From a virus: DNA of 31,668 nucleotides. The position numbers and the translations under genes were made by a program. The first letter of the stretch is position 1. Each line of letters opens with the position of its first letter. The DNA lies in IMG/VR virus record IMGVR_UViG_3300018080_000430, positions 1 through 31,668 of that record; one strand, 5' to 3'. The notes beneath the pieces are model-generated. The model was not told the origin of the DNA. It made no database searches and saw only the letters and a list, made by a program, of their open reading frames with translations. Positions 6,723 to 13,919 of the stretch are shown in pieces.

Positions 6723-7087
6723 TATATGCCATTTTACGGCAACGAATGACCAAGGAGCCATCATTAGCAGGCGTAGTAATACTTGAGGGGCAGCAAATAC
6801 GTGTCACTGCCAGCTCGAAGTTACTTATGCGGCTTCTGGAGGAAATATTCGCATACCCCACAAAGGTCAAAGAAAGGACTGCTGAGGGGGTATTTAAGAG
6901 GACGCCGAAGACGGCACGTGAGAATATCAAGGTATCCCTAATGCAAAACCTGTATTACCCTTATAAGATCGGAGCCTTGAAAGATACCGTCGAATCCTCT
7001 AAAATATTGAAATACAAGAAAGTTTTTCCAACGAACATACTATATGGAGAGGTCAGACATGAGCAACCTACTATATCAGCTTCGTAG
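6719..7087 (+). CDS. Hypothetical virion-operon protein, 122 aa
   Basis: No family recognised. It most likely starts at GTG 6719, overlapping the preceding stop (GTGA), with GGAG eight bases upstream; ATG 6746 (MTKEPSLAGVV) is an alternative. The first half looks like a small alpha/beta fold (GVVILEGQQIRVTASS), and the second half is basic (TPKTARENIKVSLMQN). It lacks the amphipathic tag and glycine-zipper features of its neighbours. Its 3' end overlaps the start of the next gene by 29 nt. Confidence 0.6.
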   Translation: MIYAILRQRMTKEPSLAGVVILEGQQIRVTASSKLLMRLLEEIFAYPTKVKERTAEGVFKRTPKTARENIKVSLMQNLYYPYKIGALKDTVESSKILKYKKVFPTNILYGEVRHEQPTISAS

Positions 7088-7409
7088 CCGTCAGAGCGAG
7101 TTACACAAGGTAGCCGAATTTGAAAAGACTGCCGAGGAGATATTCGAGGCCGCCTTTTTCGATGAACTCGAAAAGCTGGGCTATGATGTAGAAATGCTCA
7201 AAGAGGCTGGTATCCTAGGCGATGCCGCCAAGTGGGGCATTGGGAAGATCAAGAGCCTTCTCCCCGGGGCTAAGAAAATGTCTAGGTTTCAGGCGGCAAC
7301 GCAGGCCAATGCTGCCAAGGCCGCAAGGGTACGCAAACGCATGAAGATGGTTCAGCAGGCTGGTAAGGACTGGGGTAAGACTAGGGGCCCTCAGGGTTGG
7401 GTAGGATAG
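7059..7409 (+). CDS. Protein with EKTA and FFDELEKL motifs, 116 aa
   Basis: The start was set at ATG 7059 because GGAGAGG precedes it; the 15-nt upstream extension lacks a site. The N-terminal half is unusual: VAEFEKTAEEIFEA (18-31) directly followed by AFFDELEKLGYD (32-43) and EMLKEAG, three short amphipathic modules found singly in other proteins of the operon. The second half is basic with a hydrophobic start (WGIGKIKSLLPGAKKM, later KAARVRKRMKMV) and could be a DNA- or membrane-active cargo. The 'F-[FYM]-DEL-x-K-[IL]' motif also occurs at 9739-10242 and, more loosely, 10266-10658. Function unknown. Confidence 0.65.
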   Translation: MSNLLYQLRSRQSELHKVAEFEKTAEEIFEAAFFDELEKLGYDVEMLKEAGILGDAAKWGIGKIKSLLPGAKKMSRFQAATQANAAKAARVRKRMKMVQQAGKDWGKTRGPQGWVG

Positions 7410-7412
7410 ATA

Positions 7413-7670
7413 ATGCCTCTTCTTGAGAAGATTGCTGAAGCCGAAAGAAGCTCCATAGAGAGGTTTGCCCGTAAGCATCCCAGATTTGCCACACAAGTAC
7501 TGGGGTCTATCCCGGGGGATGTGATGGTGGCCCTGTTATTGAGAAAGAGCTCTATGAGTCCCCTTAAGAAGTTCTTGGCCCGTGTAGGCGGAGGAGCAGT
7601 CAGCGGAAGAGTCTCAGATGTTCTCTTTAGTAAAAAATTGAAAAAAGTGCTCGATAAAAGAGCGAATTGA
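7413..7670 (+). CDS. Small basic protein with degenerate tag, 85 aa
   Basis: No family recognised. The N-terminus MPLLEKIAEAERSSIERFARKHPRF contains two tag-like pieces (LLEKIAEA and ERFARKH). A middle hydrophobic region (LGSIPGDVMVALLL, about 30-43) is followed by a Gly-rich basic tail (RVGGGAVSGRV...). The ribosome site is weak (AGGAT five bases before the ATG), and the gene starts three bases after the upstream stop, suggesting translational coupling. Confidence 0.58.
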   Translation: MPLLEKIAEAERSSIERFARKHPRFATQVLGSIPGDVMVALLLRKSSMSPLKKFLARVGGGAVSGRVSDVLFSKKLKKVLDKRAN

Positions 7671-7719
7671 TAATTGATAATGTGTGTCTTAATTGGAAAG
7701 TTTATTAGGAGGTATTGAT

Positions 7720-8049
7720 ATGGAGCTGCAGGATTATGCGAGATCGCAAGTAGCAGAGCTTCAAAAAGAGGCCCTGATGTCTAAACTTGTGGGGGCAGGT
7801 CGCTCAGTCATGCGCACTCTTACGGGTACTAGGGTAAAAGACCTGACCAAGAACGTTGCTCGTCTAGGCGGAAAGCGCGGGAAGCCCCTCGCTAAGACCG
7901 TCAAGAAGCTTGGCAAAAAGAAGGCCCAGGTAGCGCTAGACACAGCCGGAGAAGCCCTTCAGAAGGCCAAGCTCAGGCAGGCGATGGGTCGCCGTGCAGC
8001 CGCTGCTGGGGCTGGTGGGCTTGCAACTGGTTACGCCTTGAGCCAGTGA
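7720..8049 (+). CDS. Tagged (MELQDYA) basic glycine-zipper protein, 109 aa
   Basis: A strong site (AGGAGG, seven bases before ATG 7720) fixes the start. The N-terminus MELQDYARSQVAELQKEA is a clear copy of the operon-wide tag; MELQDYAR is shared exactly with the gene at 16564. Residues 20-90 are Lys/Arg-rich (KDLTKNVARLGGKRGKPLAK), and the protein ends in a Gly/Ala-rich hydrophobic helix (RRAAAAGAGGLATGYAL). Tag, basic middle and glycine-zipper end form the three-part plan repeated in several neighbours. It directly precedes the protease gene. An internal virion protein is my inference. Confidence 0.68.
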   Translation: MELQDYARSQVAELQKEALMSKLVGAGRSVMRTLTGTRVKDLTKNVARLGGKRGKPLAKTVKKLGKKKAQVALDTAGEALQKAKLRQAMGRRAAAAGAGGLATGYALSQ

Positions 8050-8058
8050 GGATCGAAA

Positions 8059-9717
8059 TTGGATAAGCTCCTGACAATTCCTCAGTACGATAAAGACGGC
8101 GAGCCCAACACGCGCCTTCTTTCCAGCATGTCTCCTGCTGGTTTCCAAAAAACCGCAGGAGTTTTGCCAGCTGAGGTACAGGAGTATTTGGCCAGGCTCA
8201 ATCCAGATCCAAATTTCCTGTATTTGCTGATCGTGGCCCTGGGTGCTGCCGACTATTGGGGATCTAATGTCAATGGAGATGCCTTCTTCGAGAAGGACCT
8301 TTTGGCCATGCAGAGCCCCATAGAGGCATTGAAAAATCCGGAGCCATATACTGGCAAGCAAATGCCTAGATACAAGACATTTACTTTTGCCAAGATCCGG
8401 AAACATCATCAGAACAAGGATCACCATCCTGACTATGGTCATGTCGAACTTCCCGTTTATGACGATGCGATGAAACGCGTTTTGCTGATTGTCGCCGTTG
8501 ACAGGAAGAAGGCCCCGGATATTGTGAGTGAGGCCGAAGCCGGGAACTCTATTGTTTGGTCTATGGGATGTAAGGTTGCGCGGGATGTATGCAGCATCTG
8601 CAATAATGCGTCTAAGACCGTCAAAGATTACTGTGATCATCTGAAGTATCAGATGAATCAGACGCTACCGTCTGGCGAGAAGGTGTTCGCGGTTAATCCA
8701 ACGCCCAGGTTCTTTGACATATCAAAAGTTCTTATCCCGGCTGATAAGACAGCATTTACATTAATGAAAGTGGCTAGTGAAATATCTAGTAAGGCTCTCA
8801 GTGTTCCTGATTATTACGCATCTGTTGGCGATTGTGGTGAGATGGCAAAGGTTGCGGCAGCACAAAATATAGTTGTGCCCTCAGCCTTTGCTGCCGAGCA
8901 CATGAAGGTGGCAGAGAAGTTGTCAGAGGACAAGGTCGGAGAGATTACTAAACGTATCCCGGCTGTTACGGCAGATAATGATCTGTCAGATGATGCGGCA
9001 AGCATTAAGGCTGTGCAAACTGCACATAAGATAAGTTGCGGGGAGAAATCCCTTAAGAATGCAGACATGGAGAGTCTTAGTAATCTCCCGTTGCATCAAA
9101 TCTTATCTTCCATGGCTGGCCTTGGCATGGTGGCGAAACCTCGTGAGTTTAAGCGGATAATCGTCATTAAGGTCAACAATGGGGCCAAGCGTGCCGACAT
9201 GAATCCTATTGTGTTGCCGGAAGCAGTAAAAACATCCGCGTTGCGGATACTGGCTCCTTACATTCCAGAGAGGTCTGCGTGTTCCCCCTGGATTGAGAAG
9301 AGAGCGAATAGGGCTGATGAGTCCTATCCATGTCGCCTGAACGGCGTCGTTAATGAAATGTACACGCAGTATCGCAATAGTCTCATGCAGTGGGACGTTC
9401 AAGACACAGAAGTAGTAATGACTAAGCATGCCAACCTTATAGTTCCGGAAGATGGCGCTGAGGAAGATTTCTTCGCAGCAATGGTTGGCATCACCAAGAC
9501 GGCTAGTCTTGGTAAAGCTACGGCATTAACCGGCCTGGCGGCTGGATCCCTGTTCGCTCCTTATCTTGCATCTGCGCATCTTCGACTGAAGGCTGCGCAA
9601 GAAGGTAAGTCGTTGACAGGGATTAAGAAGGTTGTTGCTGAGCGACCCGGAACTATAGGCACTGCTGGTATCACAGGAAGTGCTTTAGCCCTAGCACGGT
9701 TGTTAGGGAAGATTTGA
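8059..9717 (+). CDS. Prohead maturation protease-like protein, 552 aa
   Basis: The first 240 residues match what I know of phage prohead serine proteases (HK97 gp4/T4 gp21 fold). A 'NVNGD' turn (70-74) is followed by IRKHHQNKDHHPDYGHV (about 113-129), providing the catalytic His near 116-117. The strand-turn IVWSMGCKV (165-173) has the nucleophile Ser at about 168, in the usual 'S-x-G' context. A small zinc knuckle follows (CSICNN...YCDHL; Cys 178, 181, 192, His 194), then NPTPRFFDISKVLIPADK. The C-terminal 300 residues are unknown and include an Ala/Gly-rich hydrophobic stretch near 510-530. TTG start at 8059 with GAGGAT upstream. The protein itself carries QKTAG (30-34) and TKTAS, candidate self-processing sites. 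It lies upstream of the scaffold candidates and capsid, as expected. Confidence 0.62.
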   Translation: MDKLLTIPQYDKDGEPNTRLLSSMSPAGFQKTAGVLPAEVQEYLARLNPDPNFLYLLIVALGAADYWGSNVNGDAFFEKDLLAMQSPIEALKNPEPYTGKQMPRYKTFTFAKIRKHHQNKDHHPDYGHVELPVYDDAMKRVLLIVAVDRKKAPDIVSEAEAGNSIVWSMGCKVARDVCSICNNASKTVKDYCDHLKYQMNQTLPSGEKVFAVNPTPRFFDISKVLIPADKTAFTLMKVASEISSKALSVPDYYASVGDCGEMAKVAAAQNIVVPSAFAAEHMKVAEKLSEDKVGEITKRIPAVTADNDLSDDAASIKAVQTAHKISCGEKSLKNADMESLSNLPLHQILSSMAGLGMVAKPREFKRIIVIKVNNGAKRADMNPIVLPEAVKTSALRILAPYIPERSACSPWIEKRANRADESYPCRLNGVVNEMYTQYRNSLMQWDVQDTEVVMTKHANLIVPEDGAEEDFFAAMVGITKTASLGKATALTGLAAGSLFAPYLASAHLRLKAAQEGKSLTGIKKVVAERPGTIGTAGITGSALALARLLGKI

Positions 9718-9738
9718 GAATACTGAAAGGAGTATCTT

Positions 9739-10242
9739 ATGCCAAGCGTAGCAGAAATCCTTGCTCAGATGCTTGATACCCCCGCCGAAACCGAGAAGAC
9801 TGCACAGCCTGCAGACGTCCAGGAAACAAAAGTGGACGACAACGAGAAGCTTGCTGCCGAGTATGGTTGCACCGCTGAAGACGTTGCTGAGCTGAATGCA
9901 GAGCTTGACCAGGAAGAGGCACATGAGGAAGCCGAGAAACAGGCCGAAGAGGCCACGTTCCTTGGCCGCTTCATGGCTCGCGGCTTCATGGACGAGCTCC
10001 AGAAGATCGGTATGGGCGTTGGTGGTTCTGAGCCCACAACCACAGATCAGGGCGGCGACGTGCCGCAGGACGGGTCAGTTGCCAATCGCGTTGCACAAAC
10101 GTTGTCGGTGACCCATGGCCAGAAGCAGACTCCCAAGAAGGACGAGCTGAAGGCCGCTTTGAAGGCGCAGAGAGCTAATTTCCAGGTTGCTGACAACAAA
10201 GCTGTCGAACCTGCACCTGCTCTCGAAACTGAGTCGAAGTAA
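9739..10242 (+). CDS. Acidic scaffold-like protein, 167 aa
   Basis: A very acidic, Ala/Glu-rich helical protein located between the protease and capsid genes, where phage scaffold or core proteins lie. It begins MPSVAEILAQMLDTP and has ETEKTAQ (18-23), an acidic middle, then GRFMARGFMDELQKI (76-90), and a Gln/Lys-rich tail. The start segment, EKTA and the GR..AR...DEL.KI block are shared in the same order with the next gene, so the two look like diverged paralogs. The ribosome site AAAGGAG is good. Capsid assembly scaffold is inferred from position and composition; EKTA could be a cleavage site. Confidence 0.55.
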   Translation: MPSVAEILAQMLDTPAETEKTAQPADVQETKVDDNEKLAAEYGCTAEDVAELNAELDQEEAHEEAEKQAEEATFLGRFMARGFMDELQKIGMGVGGSEPTTTDQGGDVPQDGSVANRVAQTLSVTHGQKQTPKKDELKAALKAQRANFQVADNKAVEPAPALETESK

Positions 10243-10265
10243 TAACTCAGAAAGGAGATTCCAAT

Positions 10266-10658
10266 ATGAGTCTTGCTGAAATCTACCGTGAACATTTCGG
10301 GGATACCGAAAAGACCGCAGAAGAAGCGCCTGTAGAGAACAACGCAGAAGCCCCGGCAGAGAACGAAGAAGGCGTAATGACCAAGGAAGCCGCAGATGCC
10401 GCTTTTGAGGAAGCCTTCGAAGCTCTCACTGAGGAAGAAGCTGAGAAACTCGCCCAGGTCGTAGAGGTCATGGACGAGGAAGGTCTTGAGTTTGATCATG
10501 ATCTGCAAAAGCTTGCTGCCGCTGCAGAGATCGTTGATGAGTACGAAGAGTACGTCGAAGCAGAGAAGACTGCAGCCGAAGAAATTGACGCTGGTGGTCG
10601 TCTTTTTGCTCGCGCAATAGTCGATGAGCTTGCCAAGATCGAGGAAGAGAACAAGTAA
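10266..10658 (+). CDS. Acidic scaffold-like protein, 130 aa, paralog-like
   Basis: Extremely acidic (Glu about one residue in four) and helical, beginning MSLAEIYREHFGDTEKTAEE. It ends with GRLFARAIVDELAKI (111-125), which aligns residue for residue with GRFMARGFMDELQKI of the preceding gene (nine of fifteen identical). A second EKTA is at about 100-103. Such terminal helices in scaffold proteins often bind the capsid protein, so this conserved block may be a capsid- or portal-binding motif; that is inference. Strong AAAGGAG ribosome site. A stable hairpin (10670-10697) follows the stop. Confidence 0.55.
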   Translation: MSLAEIYREHFGDTEKTAEEAPVENNAEAPAENEEGVMTKEAADAAFEEAFEALTEEEAEKLAQVVEVMDEEGLEFDHDLQKLAAAAEIVDEYEEYVEAEKTAAEEIDAGGRLFARAIVDELAKIEEENK

Positions 10659-10669
10659 GTTAAGTGTTT

Positions 10670-10697
10670 GGAGGGGTCACCTGCGGGTGGCCCTTCC
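10670..10697 (+). other. Stable hairpin without U-tract
   Basis: GGAGGGGTCACC (10670-10681) pairs with GGTGGCCCTTCC (10686-10697) over 12 pairs (two G-U wobbles) around a TGCG loop. It is followed by AGATACCAC rather than T residues, so it is more likely an mRNA-stabilising or processing hairpin after the acidic-protein gene than a terminator. Confidence 0.65.
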
Positions 10698-10729
10698 AGA
10701 TACCACTGAGTGCTATAAAGTGAGTAATT

Positions 10730-10975
10730 ATGAGTAAGCTGTTGACGGGATTGCTTGGACTTGCTGCTGGTACTGGAGCGGGTTATGGCATTGGTGCTAG
10801 TAGGGAGAAAAAACGCTCCCGTCAACATATCGAGGAGGCGAAACAGGTTTCAGAGCTTGCAACGAAACTTCGTGAACGGGCAGAATCCAGTAATCGTCGC
10901 TTACGCCTAGAAAATTACTATGTTCGTAAGGCACTCAATGAACTTGCTCGAAAGAGAATTTCAGATAGTAAATAG
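10730..10975 (+). CDS. Small membrane-anchored basic protein, 81 aa
   Basis: An N-terminal hydrophobic glycine-zipper helix (LLTGLLGLAAGTGAGYGIGA, residues 4-23) is followed by a basic cluster (REKKRSRQH) and a long charged coiled-coil-like helix (ELATKLRERAESSNRRLRLE). This is N-terminal-anchor topology with a cytoplasmic-type helix. It lacks the amphipathic tag. The upstream sequence has only TGAG-type weak ribosome complementarity. It is separated from the preceding gene by a hairpin. A role in spanin- or holin-like membrane function or DNA ejection cannot be decided. Confidence 0.55.
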   Translation: MSKLLTGLLGLAAGTGAGYGIGASREKKRSRQHIEEAKQVSELATKLRERAESSNRRLRLENYYVRKALNELARKRISDSK

Positions 10976-10985
10976 GAGAACAGGA

Positions 10986-11450
10986 ATGTCTGGCTTAGTA
11001 GACGAACTTGTTGAGGCTGTACTTTGTGAGCCGAAAGAATCAATTACCAAGCAGGCGGAAGACATGAGTGCTCCTGCTTCTCCTGATTGGGAAGAGCTGG
11101 CTAGTGAACTCGAAAAGCAGGCCGAGGAAGACCTGCATATCGTAGAGAGGGAAAAGTCCGTTGTTTCAGATGGTGTGCGTATGCAAAAGTTAGCGATGGC
11201 CACCATTTTGGACGTTATTGATGACCCCAAGTACATGCCAGCTATTGAAAAGATTTCTAGTGATGCGCAGGATCTCGTAAAGAGTGCGATGGACGCACCT
11301 GAGCCTGGCAGTGTTGGCGAACTTGCGCAAATCGCCAATACAGATGGACCGACCTATGTGAAGCACCCGGTTGGTAAGGGGCGAACCCTTTTCGAGAAGA
11401 TGAATACTGGTATTGTTTCAGCGCCAAATGTGGTAGCGGAGGATAAGTAA
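10986..11450 (+). CDS. Acidic helical protein with EKQA motif, 154 aa
   Basis: The start was set at ATG 10986 (AGGAGAACAGGA upstream); the frame is open further 5' within the previous gene. The N-terminus MSGLVDELVEAVL, then ITKQAEDM (about 20-27) and ELASELEKQAEEDL (about 39-52) repeat the EK-x-A theme of the operon. The rest is soluble and helical, with a Gly/Pro-containing C-terminus (VKHPVGKGRTLFEKM). It is coupled to the next gene by a one-base overlap (TAATG). It lies between scaffold-like and capsid genes, so an assembly or internal role is likely, but no family was recognised. Confidence 0.58.
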   Translation: MSGLVDELVEAVLCEPKESITKQAEDMSAPASPDWEELASELEKQAEEDLHIVEREKSVVSDGVRMQKLAMATILDVIDDPKYMPAIEKISSDAQDLVKSAMDAPEPGSVGELAQIANTDGPTYVKHPVGKGRTLFEKMNTGIVSAPNVVAEDK

Positions 11451-11797
11451 TGAGTAAGCCGAATCTAATGAAGAAAGCAGCAGCTGCCATACGGCATCTT
11501 GGTTCTGAGAATCAGGACCTGAAAGACCAAGTAGAAGATCTCAAGAAAACCGCCAGTTCCTTGAGTGAGATCGAGAAGGCGTCTAACGCCTCCAAGATCG
11601 TGCTTCAATTGGTTGCCGATGGCGAAGTGGACCCCGAGGATGCACTTGAGAAATTTGCAGAGGTTTGTACACTTACCCCTGCAGAGATCAAGCTTGTTCT
11701 TGGAAAGTGTGAGTCAGAGAGTATTGGTCGGGTTAAGACTGCGTCTGTTGACGCCGTTGCCGACCCCCTCTCTGCCTATTTACTTGGAATTGAGTAA
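11450..11797 (+). CDS. Small helical protein upstream of capsid genes, 115 aa
   Basis: No family recognised. It begins with a basic Ala-rich helix (MSKPNLMKKAAAAIRHLG) and a short coiled coil (SENQDLKDQVEDLKKTASSL). A compact helical domain (ASKIVLQLVADGEVDPEDAL then EKFAEVCTLTPAEI) follows, and it ends DPLSAYLLGIE. KKTA (31-34) and VKTAS near the end fit the recurrent K-x-A pattern. The ATG at 11450 overlaps the previous stop. The next gene is the decoration-like protein. Confidence 0.57.
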   Translation: MSKPNLMKKAAAAIRHLGSENQDLKDQVEDLKKTASSLSEIEKASNASKIVLQLVADGEVDPEDALEKFAEVCTLTPAEIKLVLGKCESESIGRVKTASVDAVADPLSAYLLGIE

Positions 11798-11814
11798 GGA
11801 AAAGGAGACACGAG

Positions 11815-12276
11815 ATGGCGAACATCAATAATTTCGAGGTTACAAGCCCTCTCAGCATGATCTTCCGTAAAGCGATCCCGATCAAGGCCGCAGAAGTCAT
11901 CAAGCAGGGTCAGTGGTTCACCCTTGACGCGAATGGCGAAGCTGTCTTGACCGGTGGCACCCCGCCAACTTTCGCCTACCTGGCGTTTGTTGACAGTGAG
12001 CGCCCCGACGTCAAAGGCACTTTGCCTGATGGCAACGAGGTTTCTCTGGGTGGCATGGCTGGTGTTCTTGGCAGCCTGGAAGGTTATACTAACAACGTGG
12101 GCTATGACGACGGCCAGAGCTATGCTCAGGGTGATCGTCTCACGGTCAAATCGGGTAAGCTGACCCCCGCTGCAAGCGGTGAGCCGGTTTACGGGTATGT
12201 GAAGCAGGCAATCGGCCCTGACGGCCTGTTGCACTTCACTGGTGTTTCTGGTTATTCTCTCGCGACTGCTCCGTAG
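11815..12276 (+). CDS. Probable capsid decoration/stabilisation protein, 153 aa
   Basis: A compact beta-rich protein immediately upstream of the major capsid gene, the usual place of head decoration proteins. It has many Gly/Asp turns and alternating hydrophobic residues (KQGQWFTLDANGEAVL, then YAQGDRLTVKSGKLTP and GEPVYGYVKQAIG). The pattern 'QG....VK.GKL.......G.VYGYV' is typical of capsid-surface beta proteins of this size, but a specific family cannot be proved. It has no amphipathic tag. The ribosome site is AAAGGAG. Codon use appears biased to GC-ending codons like the adjacent capsid gene, fitting high expression. Confidence 0.5.
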   Translation: MANINNFEVTSPLSMIFRKAIPIKAAEVIKQGQWFTLDANGEAVLTGGTPPTFAYLAFVDSERPDVKGTLPDGNEVSLGGMAGVLGSLEGYTNNVGYDDGQSYAQGDRLTVKSGKLTPAASGEPVYGYVKQAIGPDGLLHFTGVSGYSLATAP

Positions 12277-12310
12277 TCGAGGGTTTGGCAAAATCATAAG
12301 GAGATACAAC

Positions 12311-13222
12311 ATGAATGGTGTTGATAATGCCACAATCAACAGCCTCTTTCACCAGGCTGTAGATGACCCTCAAGAGCTTCCCAAGCTGGCACAGGCTGCC
12401 GGTGCGTTTATTCGCCAGAAGCTCCGCGAGGTGTCATTTGCTCGGAAGATTATTCCTCCGATCAGTGTTACCAAAGCTGACTGTCAGCGTTCAGTGAATC
12501 ACGACGTTCTCGTCAAGATCATTGACATCGAGCCTGACAGCTATGCAATGCCGCTTGATTTTCGGGCACAGCCCGACGGCAACTGGATCCAGGGAGAGCG
12601 GTATGAAGTTCCCTTTAGCTCCATCGGATCCGAAGAGTTCAACAAGAGTGAGCAGGAACTGCTTGCTTATGAGATGCCCATCACCAAGATCATCGAAGAG
12701 AATGCGGTGAAGGACATCCAGAAGGTAGAAGATGAGCGCTTCCTTCAGTACGTCGAAGCTGCTATCGCTGCCGCAACCGCGCTGCACCCCGCCGAGCCGA
12801 AGAGCATCACCGTTTCGGACACCAAGGTGACCCGCAACGCGATCAGCCAGCTGGCTAAGCTTCTCCCCGGCCAGGAACTGCGTCTGGCGACCATCCTCAT
12901 GCATGAGGTGGACTACGCAGATATCCTGACTTGGGAAGCCGTTGATGTTGGTGACCGTCTCGCCAGTGAAATCACTGTCGATGGTTACAAGTATCAGCAG
13001 ATCGGTGGCTACAAGCTGGTTAGCTCCATCAAGAAGGGTGTTGTAACCCAGGGCGATATCTATGGGTTTACAGATCCTCAGTTCCTTGGCAACTTCTTCA
13101 TTCTGAACCAGACCAAGTTCTGGATCGATAAGAGAGCCAATATCATCAGCTTCCGTGCTTGGGAAGATGTTGGTATGGGAATTGGAAACATTGAGAGTGC
13201 AGCTAAGGTTATACTCTCTTAG
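12311..13222 (+). CDS. Major capsid protein, 303 aa
   Basis: Called as the HK97-fold capsid protein from position (after protease, scaffold-like and decoration-like genes), size and layout. It has an N-terminal helical arm (about 1-60), an extended-loop region rich in charged residues (DFRAQPDGNWIQGERYEVPF, about 84-103), a long spine-type helix (NAVKDIQKVEDERFLQYVEA), and a C-terminal beta/P-domain with YKYQQIGGYKLV and ANIISFRAWEDVGMGI. The last resembles the end of capsid proteins of large myophages and siphophages. The ATG at 12311 has an AAGGAG site. There is no obvious EKTA-type pro-site. A long hairpin (13239-13294) follows the gene. Confidence 0.78.
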   Translation: MNGVDNATINSLFHQAVDDPQELPKLAQAAGAFIRQKLREVSFARKIIPPISVTKADCQRSVNHDVLVKIIDIEPDSYAMPLDFRAQPDGNWIQGERYEVPFSSIGSEEFNKSEQELLAYEMPITKIIEENAVKDIQKVEDERFLQYVEAAIAAATALHPAEPKSITVSDTKVTRNAISQLAKLLPGQELRLATILMHEVDYADILTWEAVDVGDRLASEITVDGYKYQQIGGYKLVSSIKKGVVTQGDIYGFTDPQFLGNFFILNQTKFWIDKRANIISFRAWEDVGMGIGNIESAAKVILS

Positions 13223-13238
13223 TTAACTCCCGCTTCGC

Positions 13239-13294
13239 GAAGGAGGGGAAGGGCATTAAGGATCCCTTCTCCCTGAGTGTCTGCCCCCTCCTTC
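13239..13294 (+). other. Long two-part hairpin after the capsid gene
   Basis: GAAGGAGGGG (13239-13248) pairs perfectly with CCCCTCCTTC (13285-13294), and inside it AAGGG (13249-13253) pairs with CCCTT (13264-13268). No T-run follows. It is likely to stabilise or delimit the abundant capsid mRNA, or to attenuate read-through. Confidence 0.65.
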
Positions 13295-13337
13295 CGATTT
13301 ACCTTAGAGAAGGGACGAGAAGGGAACGGAGAACAGA

Positions 13338-13916
13338 ATGGCTAAAGTAAAGATCAAGAATATTTGCGAATCACAATGTGTTGGTTTCAGTTTCAAATCA
13401 TTGAAGCCCAACCAGACAACCGTAGTGGACGAAGACATCATCACTGAGGCCGATAAGCGCCTCCTCGAAAAAGGCGATGTCGCCATATTGGAAGCGTGGG
13501 ATGGAGTGATTGACAAGGCTCCCGTTCAGCGCGTTCCCCAATCTCCTGAGAAGAAGACTCCCCCCAAGGACGATTCCGACAAGAAGATGGTTACCTCAAA
13601 AGATATCGACCCGGATGCTAAGAGCGAAGAAGCTGAAGAGGTTGTTACTCCTGCTGATATAGCACGTCAGAAAGACGAGTCAGCCAAAGAAGAGGCTCCT
13701 GCCGAAGATACTCCAGAAGAGCCTGCCAGCGAAGAAGTTCCTGCAGAAGACGAGAAGGCAGACGGAGAAGAAGAGGCCAAGGTGTACACTCGTGAAGATC
13801 TGTCCTCTATGACCCGCGATGAGCTTCGCACCATCGGGAAACCGCTTGGTATTCGTGGTCGTGGAGTTGAAAAGCTAATTGAAGACATTCTTAAGGCCCA
13901 AGGCAATGCGGAGTAA
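13338..13916 (+). CDS. Acidic linker protein with C-terminal SAP/HeH-like domain, 192 aa
   Basis: There are three parts. A small basic beta-rich N-terminal domain (1-60, MAKVKIKNICESQCV) comes first. A long disordered acidic Pro/Glu-rich linker follows (about 65-148, repeated EEAPAED/EEPASEE). The C-terminal helix-extended-helix region spans about 150-187 (YTREDLSSMTRDELRTIG then RGRGVEKLIEDIL) and matches SAP/HeH DNA-binding motifs, where two helices frame a Gly-rich turn. Proteins with this layout sit next to capsid genes in many phages. A role at the capsid inner face or neck contacting DNA is inferred. The upstream ribosome site is GGAGA. Confidence 0.62.
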   Translation: MAKVKIKNICESQCVGFSFKSLKPNQTTVVDEDIITEADKRLLEKGDVAILEAWDGVIDKAPVQRVPQSPEKKTPPKDDSDKKMVTSKDIDPDAKSEEAEEVVTPADIARQKDESAKEEAPAEDTPEEPASEEVPAEDEKADGEEEAKVYTREDLSSMTRDELRTIGKPLGIRGRGVEKLIEDILKAQGNAE

Positions 13917-13919
13917 TAG

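Noticed and set aside
7936-8640. Minus-strand frame opposite the protease-like gene (234 codons)
   Set aside because: The plus-strand product has clear protease motifs. The antisense protein has no recognisable domain and crosses two plus genes.
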